A stretch of 64,000 bases of DNA from Pseudomonas delhiensis (lineage in GTDB: Bacteria; Pseudomonadota; Gammaproteobacteria; Pseudomonadales; Pseudomonadaceae): the NCBI RefSeq assembly GCF_900187975.1, contig NZ_FZPC01000009.1, forward strand, positions 124,001 through 188,000, in the 5' to 3' direction. Positions 42,580-52,250 of the stretch are shown here, piece by piece (within the stretch, counting starts at the first letter, position 1; every line of letters starts with the position of its first letter). The position numbers and the translations under genes are program-made. The notes below the pieces were generated by a model. That model was given only the letters and a program-made list of their open reading frames with translations. It had not been told where the DNA came from and searched no databases.

Positions 42580-44991
42580 ATGTCCCTCCGCTGTCACCCG
42601 CGCGCTGCCCACCCGGGTGTTGTCGCACACGCTTTTGCCCTGCGCCCGCTGACCCTGGCGCTTCACCTGGCGCTCTCGGGTAGCGCCATGGGCCTGGCCG
42701 GCTGGTCGCCGGTCGCCATGGCCGGGGACGGCGTCGTGGCCAGCGCCGAGCGCAGCTACGACATTCCCGCCGGCCCGCTGGCCAGCGCGCTCACGCGTTT
42801 TTCCCGTGAGGCAGGCGTGTACCTGGTCGGTGCCGGCAGCGTGGCCGAGGGCGTGACCAGCCCGGGCCTGCAAGGCAGCTACACGGTGTCGGACGGCCTG
42901 GCCGCGCTGCTTTCCGGAACCGGCCTGGAGGCCGTTCAGCAGGCCGATGGCAGCTATGGGCTGCAGAGGGCGCCAAGCGCGGAGCCCTATCGCCTGGCTC
43001 CCGTCATCGTCAACGCCCAGGCGGTAGCGGACGACCCCTCCGCCTCGGTGGTGACCCGGGAACTGTGGGTCGGCGGCAAGGTGGCGACCAACATCCAGAA
43101 TACCCCGGCCTCGGTTTCCGTCGTGACCCAGAAGGAAATCGAGCAGCGCAGCGCCAGCACGACCGAGGAAATCCTCCAGTACACCCCGGGGACCATCACC
43201 GACTACTACGGCACCGATGACCGCAACGACTACTTCCTGATTCGCGGCTTCCAGGCCACCACCTACCGCGATGGCCTGACCCTGGGCTCGATGCGCGGCG
43301 TGCGCGAGGAGCCTTTCGCCTATGAGCGCGTCGAGGTGCTGCGCGGCGCCAACTCCACGCTGTTCGGCCCGGCCGACCCGGGCGGCTCGGTGAACTTCGT
43401 GACCAAGCAGCCGCGTTTCAGCAGGTTCGGCCAGGTCTATGCGACCTACGGCTCGTTCAACCACATGGAGGCCGGCCTGGACACCGGCGACGCGAACGAA
43501 GACAAGACCCTGGCCTACCGCTTCACCGGCAAGTTCCAGGACAGCGATCGCGAATACGACCACTCCCAGGACGACAACAACTTCCTCATGGGCGGCCTGA
43601 CCTGGGCGCCGACGGCCTATACCTCCGCTACCCTGGTGGTGGATCACCTGCGCCAGGACAACACGCCCAACAGTGGCGGTTACCCCATGGACAGGGAGTA
43701 TGACCGCGACAAGTTCTTCGGCGAGCCGAGCTACAACTTCCACGACGTCGAGCGCACCAACGTCAGCGCCAACTTCACCCATGATTTCGACAACGGTTTC
43801 ACCCTGCGCAGCAACCTGCGCCACAGCGACCTGAGCGATGAATACGGCTATGCCTATATCAGCGACGCTTCCGGGCATACCGGAACCCTGGTCGACCGTG
43901 GCTACCTGGGCTCCGACAGCGACGCCGAGCAGTTCAACGGCAACCTGATGCTGCAGTACGACGCGCGCTTCGAGAACATCGACAGCAGCAGCATCGTCGG
44001 CGTGGAATATCTCGACTCCTCTGCCAAGAACGTTTCCGTCTATGGCTCCGCCGACCCGATAGACGTTGCCAACCCGGTATACCGCGGCGTTTCGCCGGCC
44101 ATCGTCTACCAGGACAAGGACCAGGACAGCACCATCAAGTCGGTGTTCCTGCAGCAGAACCTGTCGTTCTTCGAGCGTTTCATCGTCACCGCCGGCATGC
44201 GCAACGACTCCATGGACGTTTCCGAAACCGACCACCTCTCCGGCATCAAGTCCTCGGACAATTTCTCGGAAAACTCTTTCCGTGGCGCGTTGACCTATAT
44301 CGTCAACGATGAGGTTTCCACCTACGTCAGCATGGTGGAGTCGGTTTCCCCGCCCGAGGTCGGCGTCACTCCTGAGCGCGGCACCCAATACGAAGTGGGT
44401 GTGAAGTATTCGCCCCAGGAGATGAACGCGCTGTTCTCCGCTGCCGTCTACCAGCTGACCCAAGACGACGTCGCCACCGCGGTCGTGCAGCCGAACGGCG
44501 TCATCGACCAGCAGACCGTGGGCTCGCAGCGTGTGCGTGGCCTCGACCTGGAGGTCAAGGCCGAGCTGACGGAGAACCTGAGCCTGGTCGGCGGCTACTC
44601 CTACATGGACACCGAGGTGCTTCGCGGTGCGCTGCAGGTATGGGCCGGGACGGGTTACGAGGTCGTGTCGATCAAGGGCAACCAGCTCGTCTCCGCGCCC
44701 AAGCACTCGGCTTCGCTCTGGAGCTATTACAGCGTGCCGGGAACGGATGTCAGCGTCGGCCTGGGCGCCCGCTACACAGGGGCCTACTATTTCGGCGACT
44801 TCAACGACACCGGCAAGAGCGACGCCACCACGCTCTTCGATGCCGCGTTCAACTACCAGATACTCAAGGACACCGACCTGGCCATCAACGTCAGCAACCT
44901 GTTCGACGAGCAGCACGTGGTCGGTCGCGGTAGCGCGGACTACTACAACCCGGGCCGCGAGATCACGGCCAAGGTGAGTTACAACTGGTGA
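42580..44991 (+). CDS. TonB-dependent siderophore receptor with N-terminal signalling (STN) domain
   Basis: The 803-residue outer-membrane transducer has a long signal region ending near AMAG, an STN domain (YDIPAGPLASALTRFSREAGVYLV to YGLQRA), a plug (ASVSVVTQKEIEQRSASTTEEILQYTPG, DYFLIRGF, VEVLRGANSTLFGPADPGGSVNFV) and a beta-barrel ending in aromatic W. It belongs to the FhuA/FpvA-like ferric-siderophore class; the ligand cannot be read. Start 42580 is chosen as AGAGGA lies 9 bases before it; longer starts at 42484 or 42571 are weaker. The region 42412-42579 includes GGAAAA-type sequence that might be part of a FecI-dependent promoter (weak). Terminators follow. Confidence 0.92.
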   Translation: MSLRCHPRAAHPGVVAHAFALRPLTLALHLALSGSAMGLAGWSPVAMAGDGVVASAERSYDIPAGPLASALTRFSREAGVYLVGAGSVAEGVTSPGLQGSYTVSDGLAALLSGTGLEAVQQADGSYGLQRAPSAEPYRLAPVIVNAQAVADDPSASVVTRELWVGGKVATNIQNTPASVSVVTQKEIEQRSASTTEEILQYTPGTITDYYGTDDRNDYFLIRGFQATTYRDGLTLGSMRGVREEPFAYERVEVLRGANSTLFGPADPGGSVNFVTKQPRFSRFGQVYATYGSFNHMEAGLDTGDANEDKTLAYRFTGKFQDSDREYDHSQDDNNFLMGGLTWAPTAYTSATLVVDHLRQDNTPNSGGYPMDREYDRDKFFGEPSYNFHDVERTNVSANFTHDFDNGFTLRSNLRHSDLSDEYGYAYISDASGHTGTLVDRGYLGSDSDAEQFNGNLMLQYDARFENIDSSSIVGVEYLDSSAKNVSVYGSADPIDVANPVYRGVSPAIVYQDKDQDSTIKSVFLQQNLSFFERFIVTAGMRNDSMDVSETDHLSGIKSSDNFSENSFRGALTYIVNDEVSTYVSMVESVSPPEVGVTPERGTQYEVGVKYSPQEMNALFSAAVYQLTQDDVATAVVQPNGVIDQQTVGSQRVRGLDLEVKAELTENLSLVGGYSYMDTEVLRGALQVWAGTGYEVVSIKGNQLVSAPKHSASLWSYYSVPGTDVSVGLGARYTGAYYFGDFNDTGKSDATTLFDAAFNYQILKDTDLAINVSNLFDEQHVVGRGSADYYNPGREITAKVSYNW

Positions 44992-45000
44992 GACCGGGAC

Positions 45001-45032
45001 GCGCTACCCGATCGATTCCGCTCGGGTAGCGC
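45001..45032 (+). terminator. Hairpin after the TonB receptor
   Basis: A perfect 11-base stem (GCGCTACCCGA / TCGGGTAGCGC) with a 10-base loop lies 10 bases past the receptor stop. There is no T-run, so it may work together with the stronger terminator 40 bases further on. Confidence 0.5.
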
Positions 45033-45070
45033 GCCCGGCTGCAGCTTGTGTGTGGGCAATGCCGCGAATT

Positions 45071-45105
45071 GAAAAGACCGCCTGGGGCAACCCGGCGGTC
45101 TTTTC
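45071..45105 (+). terminator. Rho-independent terminator of the fecI-fecR-receptor module
   Basis: A perfect 12-base stem (GAAAAGACCGCC / GGCGGTCTTTTC) with an 11-base loop; the stem ends in TTTTC on the plus strand and AAAA on its other side, so it is a strong and possibly bidirectional terminator. Confidence 0.85.
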
Positions 45106-45338
45106 TGTCTGGGGCTCGGCGGGAGGGAGGGCTGAGCGCGCCTTCTTCAGGCGGGGCAGTGTACCGCTGTCGATCAGCATCGCATGCACCGGCATGCACC
45201 TGCTCCGGCCCGCACTGGGCTGGCCACATGCGCAGGACATGCTCAGTTACCGGATGAACCATCCTTTCCAGTCGCTTTAGGACTGTGCTTAAAAGTCCGG
45301 GCTGGGGGTGGATTCCAGTGGCTTTCGCAGAAACGAAA

Positions 45339-45358
45339 AAAGGGCCTTTCGGCCCTTT
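45339..45358 (-). terminator. Rho-independent terminator downstream of tRNA-Gly
   Basis: An 8-base stem (AAAGGGCC / GGCCCTTT) with a 4-base loop, followed on the minus strand by TTTTTT. It lies about 45 bases past the tRNA 3' end and is the likely end of the pgsA-tRNA or tRNA transcript. Confidence 0.8.
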
Positions 45359-45402
45359 CTTCAGCGACTTACAGCATTCACCGAACCCTGCAAGTCAATA
45401 TT

Positions 45403-45478
<76 letters not shown>

Positions 45479-45543
45479 GTCGTGTTGACGGGCGCCATTC
45501 TATCTTTTTCTGGAGCCTCGTCAACCCTTTGATTCAAAAAAAG

Positions 45544-46104
45544 TTATTTCTCTTTCGGGGTGGTGCTCAGGTGCGGCCAGGCGGCCAGCAGGTAGTGCAG
45601 CATGGACCACAGGGTCAGGGCCGCGGCGACGATCAGCAGCCCGTAGCCCAGCAGCACCCAGAAGGTGAACACCGGGGCGTTGGCCAGCAGGATCACCAGG
45701 GCCGCCATCTGCGCGGCGGTCTTCCACTTGCCCAGGTTGGACACGGCGACGTGGGCGCGGGCGCCCAGTTCGGCCATCCATTCGCGCAGCGCCGAGACCA
45801 CGATCTCGCGGCCGATGATGATCACCGCCGGCAGCGTCAGCCACAGGTTGGCGTGCTCTTCCACCAGCAGCACCAGGGCCACCGCGACCATCAGCTTATC
45901 CGCCACCGGGTCGAGGAAGGCGCCGAACGGCGTGCTCTGGCCCAGCTTGCGCGCCAGGTATCCATCCAGCCAGTCGGTCGCCGCGGCCAGGGCGAATACC
46001 GCGCTGGAGGCCAGGTGGCTGCCCGGGAACGGCATGTAGAACAGCAGGATGAAGATCGGGATGAGCAGGACGCGGAGCAGAGTGAGCAGGTTCGGAATAT
46101 TCAT
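45544..46104 (-). CDS. pgsA: CDP-diacylglycerol-glycerol-3-phosphate 3-phosphatidyltransferase
   Basis: The 186-residue inner-membrane enzyme makes phosphatidylglycerol phosphate from CDP-diacylglycerol and glycerol 3-phosphate, the committed step to phosphatidylglycerol and cardiolipin. It begins MNIPNLLTLLRVLLIPIFI and contains the CDP-alcohol phosphotransferase motif D-G-x2-A-R-x8-G-x3-D-x3-D (DWLDGYLARKLGQSTPFGAF then LDPVADK). Hydrophobic segments fit the usual membrane topology. It lies 34 bases after uvrC. The start is the ATG at 46104; the longer frame is shadow. Confidence 0.95.
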   Translation of the reverse strand: MNIPNLLTLLRVLLIPIFILLFYMPFPGSHLASSAVFALAAATDWLDGYLARKLGQSTPFGAFLDPVADKLMVAVALVLLVEEHANLWLTLPAVIIIGREIVVSALREWMAELGARAHVAVSNLGKWKTAAQMAALVILLANAPVFTFWVLLGYGLLIVAAALTLWSMLHYLLAAWPHLSTTPKEK

Positions 46105-46138
46105 CGGGACCACTGGCCGGTGAGTTGAGCCCGGCATT

Positions 46139-47965
46139 CTACTCGCTGTGCAGGGCAGCATAAATCTGCTCGGCCAGCTTTTTGCTGATGCCCGGGGCTT
46201 TGGCGATCTCCTCGATACTGGCCCGGCCCAGTTCCTGCAACCCACCGAAATGCTTGAGCAGCTCGCGGCGGCGCTTGGGCCCCACGCCCGCCACCTCTTC
46301 CAGGCTCGAGGTGCGCCGGGCCTTGCCGCGGCGCGCGCGGTGGCCGGTGATGGCGAAACGGTGCGACTCGTCGCGGATCTGCTGGATCAGGTGCAGCGCC
46401 GGGGAATTCCCCGGCAGGGTGAATTCGTGCTCGGCATCGTTGAGGTAGAGGGTCTCCAGGCCCGGCTTGCGCGTCACGCCCTTGGCCACGCCGAGCAGGA
46501 TCAGCCCGCTCACCGCCAGCTCCTGGAGCACTTCCCGGGCCATGGCCAACTGGCCCTTGCCACCGTCCACCAGGAGGATGTCGGGCATCTTGCCCTCCCC
46601 CTCCTTCAGGCGGCTGAAGCGCCGCGTCAGGGCCTGGTGCATGGCGGCGTAGTCGTCGCCGGGGGTGATGCCCTCGATGTTGAAGCGGCGGTAGTCGGAC
46701 TTCAGCGGGCCCTCGGGGCCGAACACCACGCAGGAGGCCACCGTGGCCTCGCCGCTGGAGTGGCTGATGTCGAAGCACTCCAGGCGTTGCGGCGGCTCGT
46801 CCAGGTCCAGCGCCTCGGCCAGGGACTCGAAGCGCGCGGCGACGTGCTGGCGGTTGGCCAGGCGCGCGGCCAGGGCCTGCTCGGCATTGGTGATCGCCAG
46901 TTGCTGCCAGCGTGCGCGGGTGCCGCGCACCCGGTGGCTGATCTCCAGTTCGCGGCCGCGGGCGCTGGCGATGGCCTCCACCAGCACGGGGAAGTCCTCG
47001 TGCACGGCGTTGACGATCAGCTCGGCCGGCAGTTCGCGCTCGTGGTGGCTCAGGTAGTACTGGCCGAGGAAGGCCAGCAGCACCTCGCTCAGGTCTTCCT
47101 CGATGCCCACCTGGGGGAAGAAGTTCTTGCTGCCCAGCACCCGCCCGCCGCGCACGCTGATCAGGTGCACGCAGGCGCCGCCGGGGTTGACCATGGCGGC
47201 GATGACGTCGACGTCGCCGTTGCCGCCCTCCATGCTCTGCTGGTCCTGCACGCGCCGCAGGATGGCGACCTGGTCGCGCAGCTCGGCGGCGCGCTCGAAG
47301 TCCAGGCGCATCGCCGCCTGCTCCATGTCGCTGCTCAGCTCGTCGGCCAGCTGGTTGCTGCGGCCTTCGAGGAACATCACCGAGTGGCGCACGTCCTCGG
47401 CGTACTCCTCGGGGCTGACCAGGCCGACGCAGGGGCCCTTGCAGCGCTTGATCTGGTACTGCAGGCAGGGCCGGGTGCGGTTGCGGAAGTAGCTGTCCTC
47501 GCACTGCCGCACCAGGAAGGCCTTCTGCAGCAGGGCCAGGCTCTCGCGGATGGCGCCGGCGCTCGGGTAGGGCCCGAAATAGCGGCCCTTGGCCTTCTTG
47601 GCACCGCGGTGCAGGGCCAGGCGCGGGTATTCGTCCTCGCTCGACAGGTAGACGTAGGGGTAGGACTTGTCGTCGCGCAGGAGGATGTTGTACGGCGGCC
47701 GCCATTCCTTGATCAGCGTCTGCTCCAGCAGCAGCGCCTCGGTCTCGTTGGCGGTGATGGTGGTCTCGACCTGGGCGATGCGCGCCACCAGGGCAGCCGT
47801 CTTGGGCGCCAGGCCGGTCTTGCGGAAATAGCTGGCCAGGCGCTTCTTGAGGTTCTTCGCCTTGCCGACGTAGAGCAGCTTGGCGTCCGCATCGAACATG
47901 CGGTAGACGCCGGGGCGGCCGCTGCAGGTGGCGAGGTAGGCCGCCGAATCGAACACCGCGCTCAT
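46139..47965 (-). CDS. uvrC: Excinuclease ABC subunit C
   Basis: The 608-residue nuclease subunit makes both incisions in nucleotide excision repair with UvrA and UvrB. It has the N-terminal GIY-YIG domain ([29 protein letters not shown]), a Cys-rich central stretch ([25 protein letters not shown]), a UVR domain ([16 protein letters not shown]), the C-terminal RNase H-like endonuclease domain and helix-hairpin-helix repeats ([19 protein letters not shown]). Full length. It follows gacA directly, the conserved gacA-uvrC pairing of gamma-proteobacteria. Confidence 0.97.
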   Translation of the reverse strand: MSAVFDSAAYLATCSGRPGVYRMFDADAKLLYVGKAKNLKKRLASYFRKTGLAPKTAALVARIAQVETTITANETEALLLEQTLIKEWRPPYNILLRDDKSYPYVYLSSEDEYPRLALHRGAKKAKGRYFGPYPSAGAIRESLALLQKAFLVRQCEDSYFRNRTRPCLQYQIKRCKGPCVGLVSPEEYAEDVRHSVMFLEGRSNQLADELSSDMEQAAMRLDFERAAELRDQVAILRRVQDQQSMEGGNGDVDVIAAMVNPGGACVHLISVRGGRVLGSKNFFPQVGIEEDLSEVLLAFLGQYYLSHHERELPAELIVNAVHEDFPVLVEAIASARGRELEISHRVRGTRARWQQLAITNAEQALAARLANRQHVAARFESLAEALDLDEPPQRLECFDISHSSGEATVASCVVFGPEGPLKSDYRRFNIEGITPGDDYAAMHQALTRRFSRLKEGEGKMPDILLVDGGKGQLAMAREVLQELAVSGLILLGVAKGVTRKPGLETLYLNDAEHEFTLPGNSPALHLIQQIRDESHRFAITGHRARRGKARRTSSLEEVAGVGPKRRRELLKHFGGLQELGRASIEEIAKAPGISKKLAEQIYAALHSE

Positions 47966-48610
47966 CTAGTTGCTGGCATCCACCATGCCGTGGCGCACCG
48001 CCAGCAGCGCCAGCTCGACGTCGCTGGTGATGGAGAGCTTCTCGTAGATGCGGTAGCGGTAGGTGTTCACCGTCTTGGGCGACAGGCAGAGCTTGTCGGA
48101 GATGCTCTGCACCTTGTGGCAGTTGGCGATCATCAGGGCGATCTGGATCTCGCGCTCGGACAGCGAGTCGAACGGCGAGCCGCCCTTCTCCGGCTCGAAG
48201 GACTTCAGCGCCAGGCTCTGGGCGATCTGCGGGCTGATGTAGCGCTGCCCGGCGAAGACCTGGCGGATGGCCTGGACCATTTCCTCAAGCGCCGCGCCCT
48301 TGGTCAGGTAGCCGGAGGCGCCGGCCTGCATGAGGCGCGTGGGGAACGGGTCTTCCTCGCAGACGGTCACGGCCAGGACGCGCACGTCCGGCTGGCTGCG
48401 CATCAGCTTGCGGGTGGCTTCGAGGCCGCCGATGCCGGGCATCTTCACGTCCATCAGGACGACGTCGGGCCTGAGCTCGCGGGCCAGCCGCAGGGCGTCC
48501 TCGCCGGACTCCGCCTGCCCCACCACCTGCAGGCCCTCGATGTCGGCCAGCATGCGGGTAATTCCGGTGCGCACCAGATCGTGGTCATCGACCACCAGCA
48601 CCTTGATCAC
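47966..48610 (-). CDS. gacA: Response regulator GacA
   Basis: This 214-residue NarL-type regulator is phosphorylated by GacS and activates transcription of the small RNAs that titrate RsmA/CsrA; through that path it commonly controls T6SS and secondary metabolites. It has a receiver domain (KVLVVDDHDLVRTGI, phospho-acceptor Asp in VVLMDVKMPG at about 54, KG near 105) and a LuxR-type HTH (SEREIQIALMIANCHKVQSISDKLCLSPKTVNTYRYRIYEKL). The GTG at 48610 gives the same 214-residue length as the P. aeruginosa protein and has AGG upstream; an ATG at 48622 would add four residues. Confidence 0.96.
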   Translation of the reverse strand: MIKVLVVDDHDLVRTGITRMLADIEGLQVVGQAESGEDALRLARELRPDVVLMDVKMPGIGGLEATRKLMRSQPDVRVLAVTVCEEDPFPTRLMQAGASGYLTKGAALEEMVQAIRQVFAGQRYISPQIAQSLALKSFEPEKGGSPFDSLSEREIQIALMIANCHKVQSISDKLCLSPKTVNTYRYRIYEKLSITSDVELALLAVRHGMVDASN

Positions 48611-49128
48611 ACAGCACCTCATGCATAAAGAGTGGAACCGGGCGCTGTGCGAGCGCCATCGAATCCGCGAACCTTAACAGAAAGCGATGCCCTGACCTAG
48701 CTTGGAACACAGCTGTCAAATTGCAAGCGCCAACGAACCAGCGAGCCCCCCCCTGGGCGCCCGCGCCAAGCTCACCAGGCCGCCAGCGAAGCGTCAAGGA
48801 TGGGCATCACGGCCATCCTTTCGGCTGAGACCGACGGTCGCGGGCCATGCATCGACGCTCGCCCGGGCGGCCGCGACACGGCCGGCCGGGGCCCGCCCCG
48901 ACGAACGTCCCCGCCGCGTTACCAAAAGTGCCCGCCACGCACCAGCATGACGCACGCCGCGGCCAGGAAGTTACCTTTCGATGCTCCACCGGCAGCCTGC
49001 CGCCCTCCCCCATTCCCCCCGAATTCCCGGCAGATCAAATACTTGCACCTCGGACAGCCGTCCTGGCACGGCATCTGCTTGATTGCATGCATGGATAATT
49101 GGATACATAAATCCAAAAGGAGCGCCCC
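48611..49128. other. Divergent intergenic region gacA / gntR
   Basis: About 500 bases carrying the promoters of gacA (minus) and of the GntR gene (plus). No open frame in it has convincing coding character, and I see no repeat beyond the palindrome noted separately near 49099-49116. Confidence 0.55.
49099..49116. promoter_or_regulatory. Palindromic operator candidate upstream of the GntR gene
   Basis: TTGGATACATAAATCCAA has 6-base inverted arms (TTGGAT / ATCCAA) around a 6-base AT centre, 12 bases before the start codon and next to a good ribosome site (AAGGAG). GntR/FCD regulators typically bind short palindromes near their own promoters, so autoregulation is likely. A related ATGGATAA lies just upstream. 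Confidence 0.5.
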
Positions 49129-49797
49129 ATGCGCCTGGTACCCAACTACGACCGCCAACCCGTCACCGCCGAGGAAGAGGCCTACAGCTACCTGCTGGAC
49201 GCCATCTGCAAGGGCCAGTACCGCACCGGCGACCGCCTGATCGCCGAAGACATCGCCAACGACATCGGCATGAGCCGCATGCCGGTGCGCGAGGCCTTCC
49301 GCCGCCTGGCCGCCGAGGGCCTGGTGACGCTGCGGCCGAACCGCGGGGCCATCGTCAGCGGGCTGAACCTCGAGGAAATGCGCGAAGTCTTCGAGATGCG
49401 CAGCGCCCTGGAAGGCCTGGCCATCCGCCTCGCCGTGCCGAAGCTGGGCGAACGCCAGCTGGCGCGCCTGGAACGCCTGCTGGACGAGATGGACGACTAC
49501 CGCGACGACAGCGCCGAGTGGGTGAGCCGCCACCGCGTCTTCCACGAATACCTCTGCAGCCTGGCCGAGCGCCCGCGGCTGCTGCGGCAGATCAACGCGC
49601 TGTACTCGGTGATCGAACCGCACATGCGCCTGTGGCTGCAGCACGTCGACAAGCCGATGAGCGCCCGCGAGGAGCACGCGGTGATCCTCGACGCCCTGCG
49701 CAGCGGCGACGCCCGCGAAGCCGAGCGGGTGCTCTGCGAGCACATCGAGGGCACGGTGCCCTCGCTGCTGAAGTTCCTCGAAGCGGCGGGCGCCTGA
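49129..49797 (+). CDS. GntR-family (FCD) transcriptional regulator
   Basis: The 222-residue protein has an N-terminal winged HTH (YLLDAICKGQYRTGDRLIAEDIANDIGMSRMPVREAFRRLAAEGLVTLRPNRGAIV) and an all-helical FCD ligand-binding domain with the usual metal or ligand residues (EMRSALEGLAIRLA, HRVFHEYLC, EEHAVILDALRSGD). It is the first gene ahead of an amino-acid ABC importer and a gamma-glutamyltransferase, so it probably senses their substrate. The palindrome upstream may be its own operator. It lies 59 bases before the binding-protein gene. Confidence 0.9.
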   Translation: MRLVPNYDRQPVTAEEEAYSYLLDAICKGQYRTGDRLIAEDIANDIGMSRMPVREAFRRLAAEGLVTLRPNRGAIVSGLNLEEMREVFEMRSALEGLAIRLAVPKLGERQLARLERLLDEMDDYRDDSAEWVSRHRVFHEYLCSLAERPRLLRQINALYSVIEPHMRLWLQHVDKPMSAREEHAVILDALRSGDAREAERVLCEHIEGTVPSLLKFLEAAGA

Positions 49798-49856
49798 GAC
49801 CCGGCCTTCGCCTGTCCCGTTGAACTGCCACGGCAACCCCCCCACTGGAGCTGAAC

Positions 49857-50666
49857 ATGTTCGTACGCAGGATTCCGCAGTGCCTTCTCGCCCTCTGCCT
49901 CACCGCCCCGCTGGCCCACGCCGACGCGGTGAAGATCCCCGACCGCCTGCAGGCCGCCGACAAGGTGGTGTTCTGCGGCGGCATGGACTCCCCGCCCATG
50001 GGCTTCTACGACGCCTCGCAGAAGCTCACCGGGGTGACCGTCGACCTCGGCGAGGCCATCGCCAAGCGCCTGGGCGACAAGCGCATCGAATGGCGGGTGA
50101 CGCCCTTCTCCGGGCTGATCCCGGCGCTGCTGGCCAGGCAGTGCGACATGCTGGTGGACCAGCTGTTCGACAAGCCCGAGCGGCGCGAAGTGATCGACAT
50201 GGTCAACTACATGTACTCCAGCCAGGCCGTGGTGGTCGCCAAGGGCAACCCCAAGGGCATCCACACCCTGGACGACCTGTCCGGGAAGAAGGTGGCGGTG
50301 CTCAACGGCTCGACCATCCGCACCCTGCTCGACGCCCATAACGAGAAGCTGAAGCAGGCCGGCAAGGCGCCGATGAAAGTCATCGTCTACAACACCGACA
50401 CCGACGCCTTCCAGGCCCTGCGCATCCAGCAGGCCGACGCCTACGGCACCACCGTGGAAACCGCCGGCTACTACCAGGGCATGGCCCCGGACCTGTTCGA
50501 GATCGGCGTGCCGGCCTTCGCCCGCATCCTCACCGGCCTGGGCATCCGCAAGGAAGACAAGCAGCTCAGCGAAGCGGTGCAGCAGATCATCAGGAACATG
50601 CAGGCCGACGGCAGCTACCAGGCGTTGCTCGCCAAGTGGCACATCGAAGGCGACAAGCTCGACTGA
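49857..50666 (+). CDS. ABC importer periplasmic binding protein, polar amino-acid type
   Basis: The 269-residue protein has a signal peptide (MFVRRIPQCLLALCLTAPLAHA, cleavage near residue 22) and a class II periplasmic binding fold of the amino-acid type (VVFCGGMDSPPMGFYDASQKLTGVTVDLGEAIAKRLG; FSGLIPALLARQCDMLVDQLFDKPER; KKVAVLNGSTIRTLLD). GGAG precedes the start. It shares an operon with a permease, an ATPase and a gamma-glutamyltransferase; the ligand may be a gamma-glutamyl compound or glutamate-like amino acid (inference). Confidence 0.9.
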   Translation: MFVRRIPQCLLALCLTAPLAHADAVKIPDRLQAADKVVFCGGMDSPPMGFYDASQKLTGVTVDLGEAIAKRLGDKRIEWRVTPFSGLIPALLARQCDMLVDQLFDKPERREVIDMVNYMYSSQAVVVAKGNPKGIHTLDDLSGKKVAVLNGSTIRTLLDAHNEKLKQAGKAPMKVIVYNTDTDAFQALRIQQADAYGTTVETAGYYQGMAPDLFEIGVPAFARILTGLGIRKEDKQLSEAVQQIIRNMQADGSYQALLAKWHIEGDKLD

Positions 50667-50682
50667 GCCGAGGTAAGCGACC

Positions 50683-51453
50683 ATGAACTTCAGCTGGGAC
50701 GTGTTCTGGCAATACCTGCTCAAGCCGAGCGACATCTACCTGTACGGGCTCTGGCTGACCTGCGTGATCGCCGTCAGCGCCATGCTCCTGGGCTGCGTGC
50801 TCGGGCTGCTGGCGGCGCTGATGCGGCTGTCGTCCAACCCGCTGCTGCAGTACCCGGTGCGCTTCTACGTGTGGCTGATGCGCGGCACCCCGCTGCTGGT
50901 GCAGATCGTCTTCCTCTACACGGCGCTGGCCGCGGGCGGGGTGTTCCGCTTCGAGGACCTGGACCTTGGGCTGTTCGTCCTGCCCGGCAACATCCAGGCG
51001 GCGATCATCGCCCTGGGCCTGAACGAGGGCGCCTACATGGCCGAGATCATCCGCGCCGGCATAGGCGCGGTGGACAAGGGCCAGTACGAGGCCGGGCGCT
51101 CCCTGGGCATGACCTTCGCCAAGCTGATGCGGCGCATCGTCCTGCCCCAGGCCTTCCGCGTCATCGTCCCGCCGCTGGGCAACGAGTTCAACGTGATGCT
51201 CAAGAACACCACCCTGGTCAGCGTGATCGGCGTGCAGGAGCTGCTGCTGAGCACCCAGATGGTCACCTCGGCGACCTTCCGCGTGTTCGAGCTGTACCTG
51301 GTGGTGGCCATCTACTTCCTGCTGCTGACCACCCTCTGGGGCTTCTTCCAGCGCTGGCTGGAGAAGCGCTTCGGCAAGTCCGAGGGCAACGCCCCGGCGG
51401 CGCCGAGCCGGATGTTCGGCCAGCAGGCCATGAAACTGCTGAGGGGGCGCTGA
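50683..51453 (+). CDS. ABC importer permease, polar amino-acid type
   Basis: This 256-residue inner-membrane protein has about five transmembrane segments and the HisM/GlnP-type signature: [15 protein letters not shown] near the N-terminus, [16 protein letters not shown], and the ATPase-contact EAA loop [34 protein letters not shown]. It probably forms a homodimeric pore, since only one permease gene is present. It lies 16 bases after the binding-protein gene and is followed with a 1-base gap by the ATPase gene. Confidence 0.93.
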   Translation: MNFSWDVFWQYLLKPSDIYLYGLWLTCVIAVSAMLLGCVLGLLAALMRLSSNPLLQYPVRFYVWLMRGTPLLVQIVFLYTALAAGGVFRFEDLDLGLFVLPGNIQAAIIALGLNEGAYMAEIIRAGIGAVDKGQYEAGRSLGMTFAKLMRRIVLPQAFRVIVPPLGNEFNVMLKNTTLVSVIGVQELLLSTQMVTSATFRVFELYLVVAIYFLLLTTLWGFFQRWLEKRFGKSEGNAPAAPSRMFGQQAMKLLRGR

Positions 51454-51454
51454 G

Positions 51455-52234
<780 letters not shown>

Positions 52235-52250
52235 TTCAAGGACGCCCTCC

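Larger units (their letters stand above)
44992..45402. other. Intergenic region between TonB receptor and tRNA-Gly
   Basis: About 410 bases with three hairpins (listed separately) and no convincing gene. The stretch 45110-45330 shows no coding signal or repeat that I can support. Confidence 0.6.

Noticed and set aside
42550-44916. A 788-codon minus-strand frame opposite the TonB receptor
   Set aside because: Val/Gly/Ala/His-rich shadow; the plus strand encodes an unmistakable receptor.
46148-48628. An 826-codon plus-strand frame opposite uvrC and gacA
   Set aside because: Antisense to two conserved housekeeping genes; no recognizable domain.
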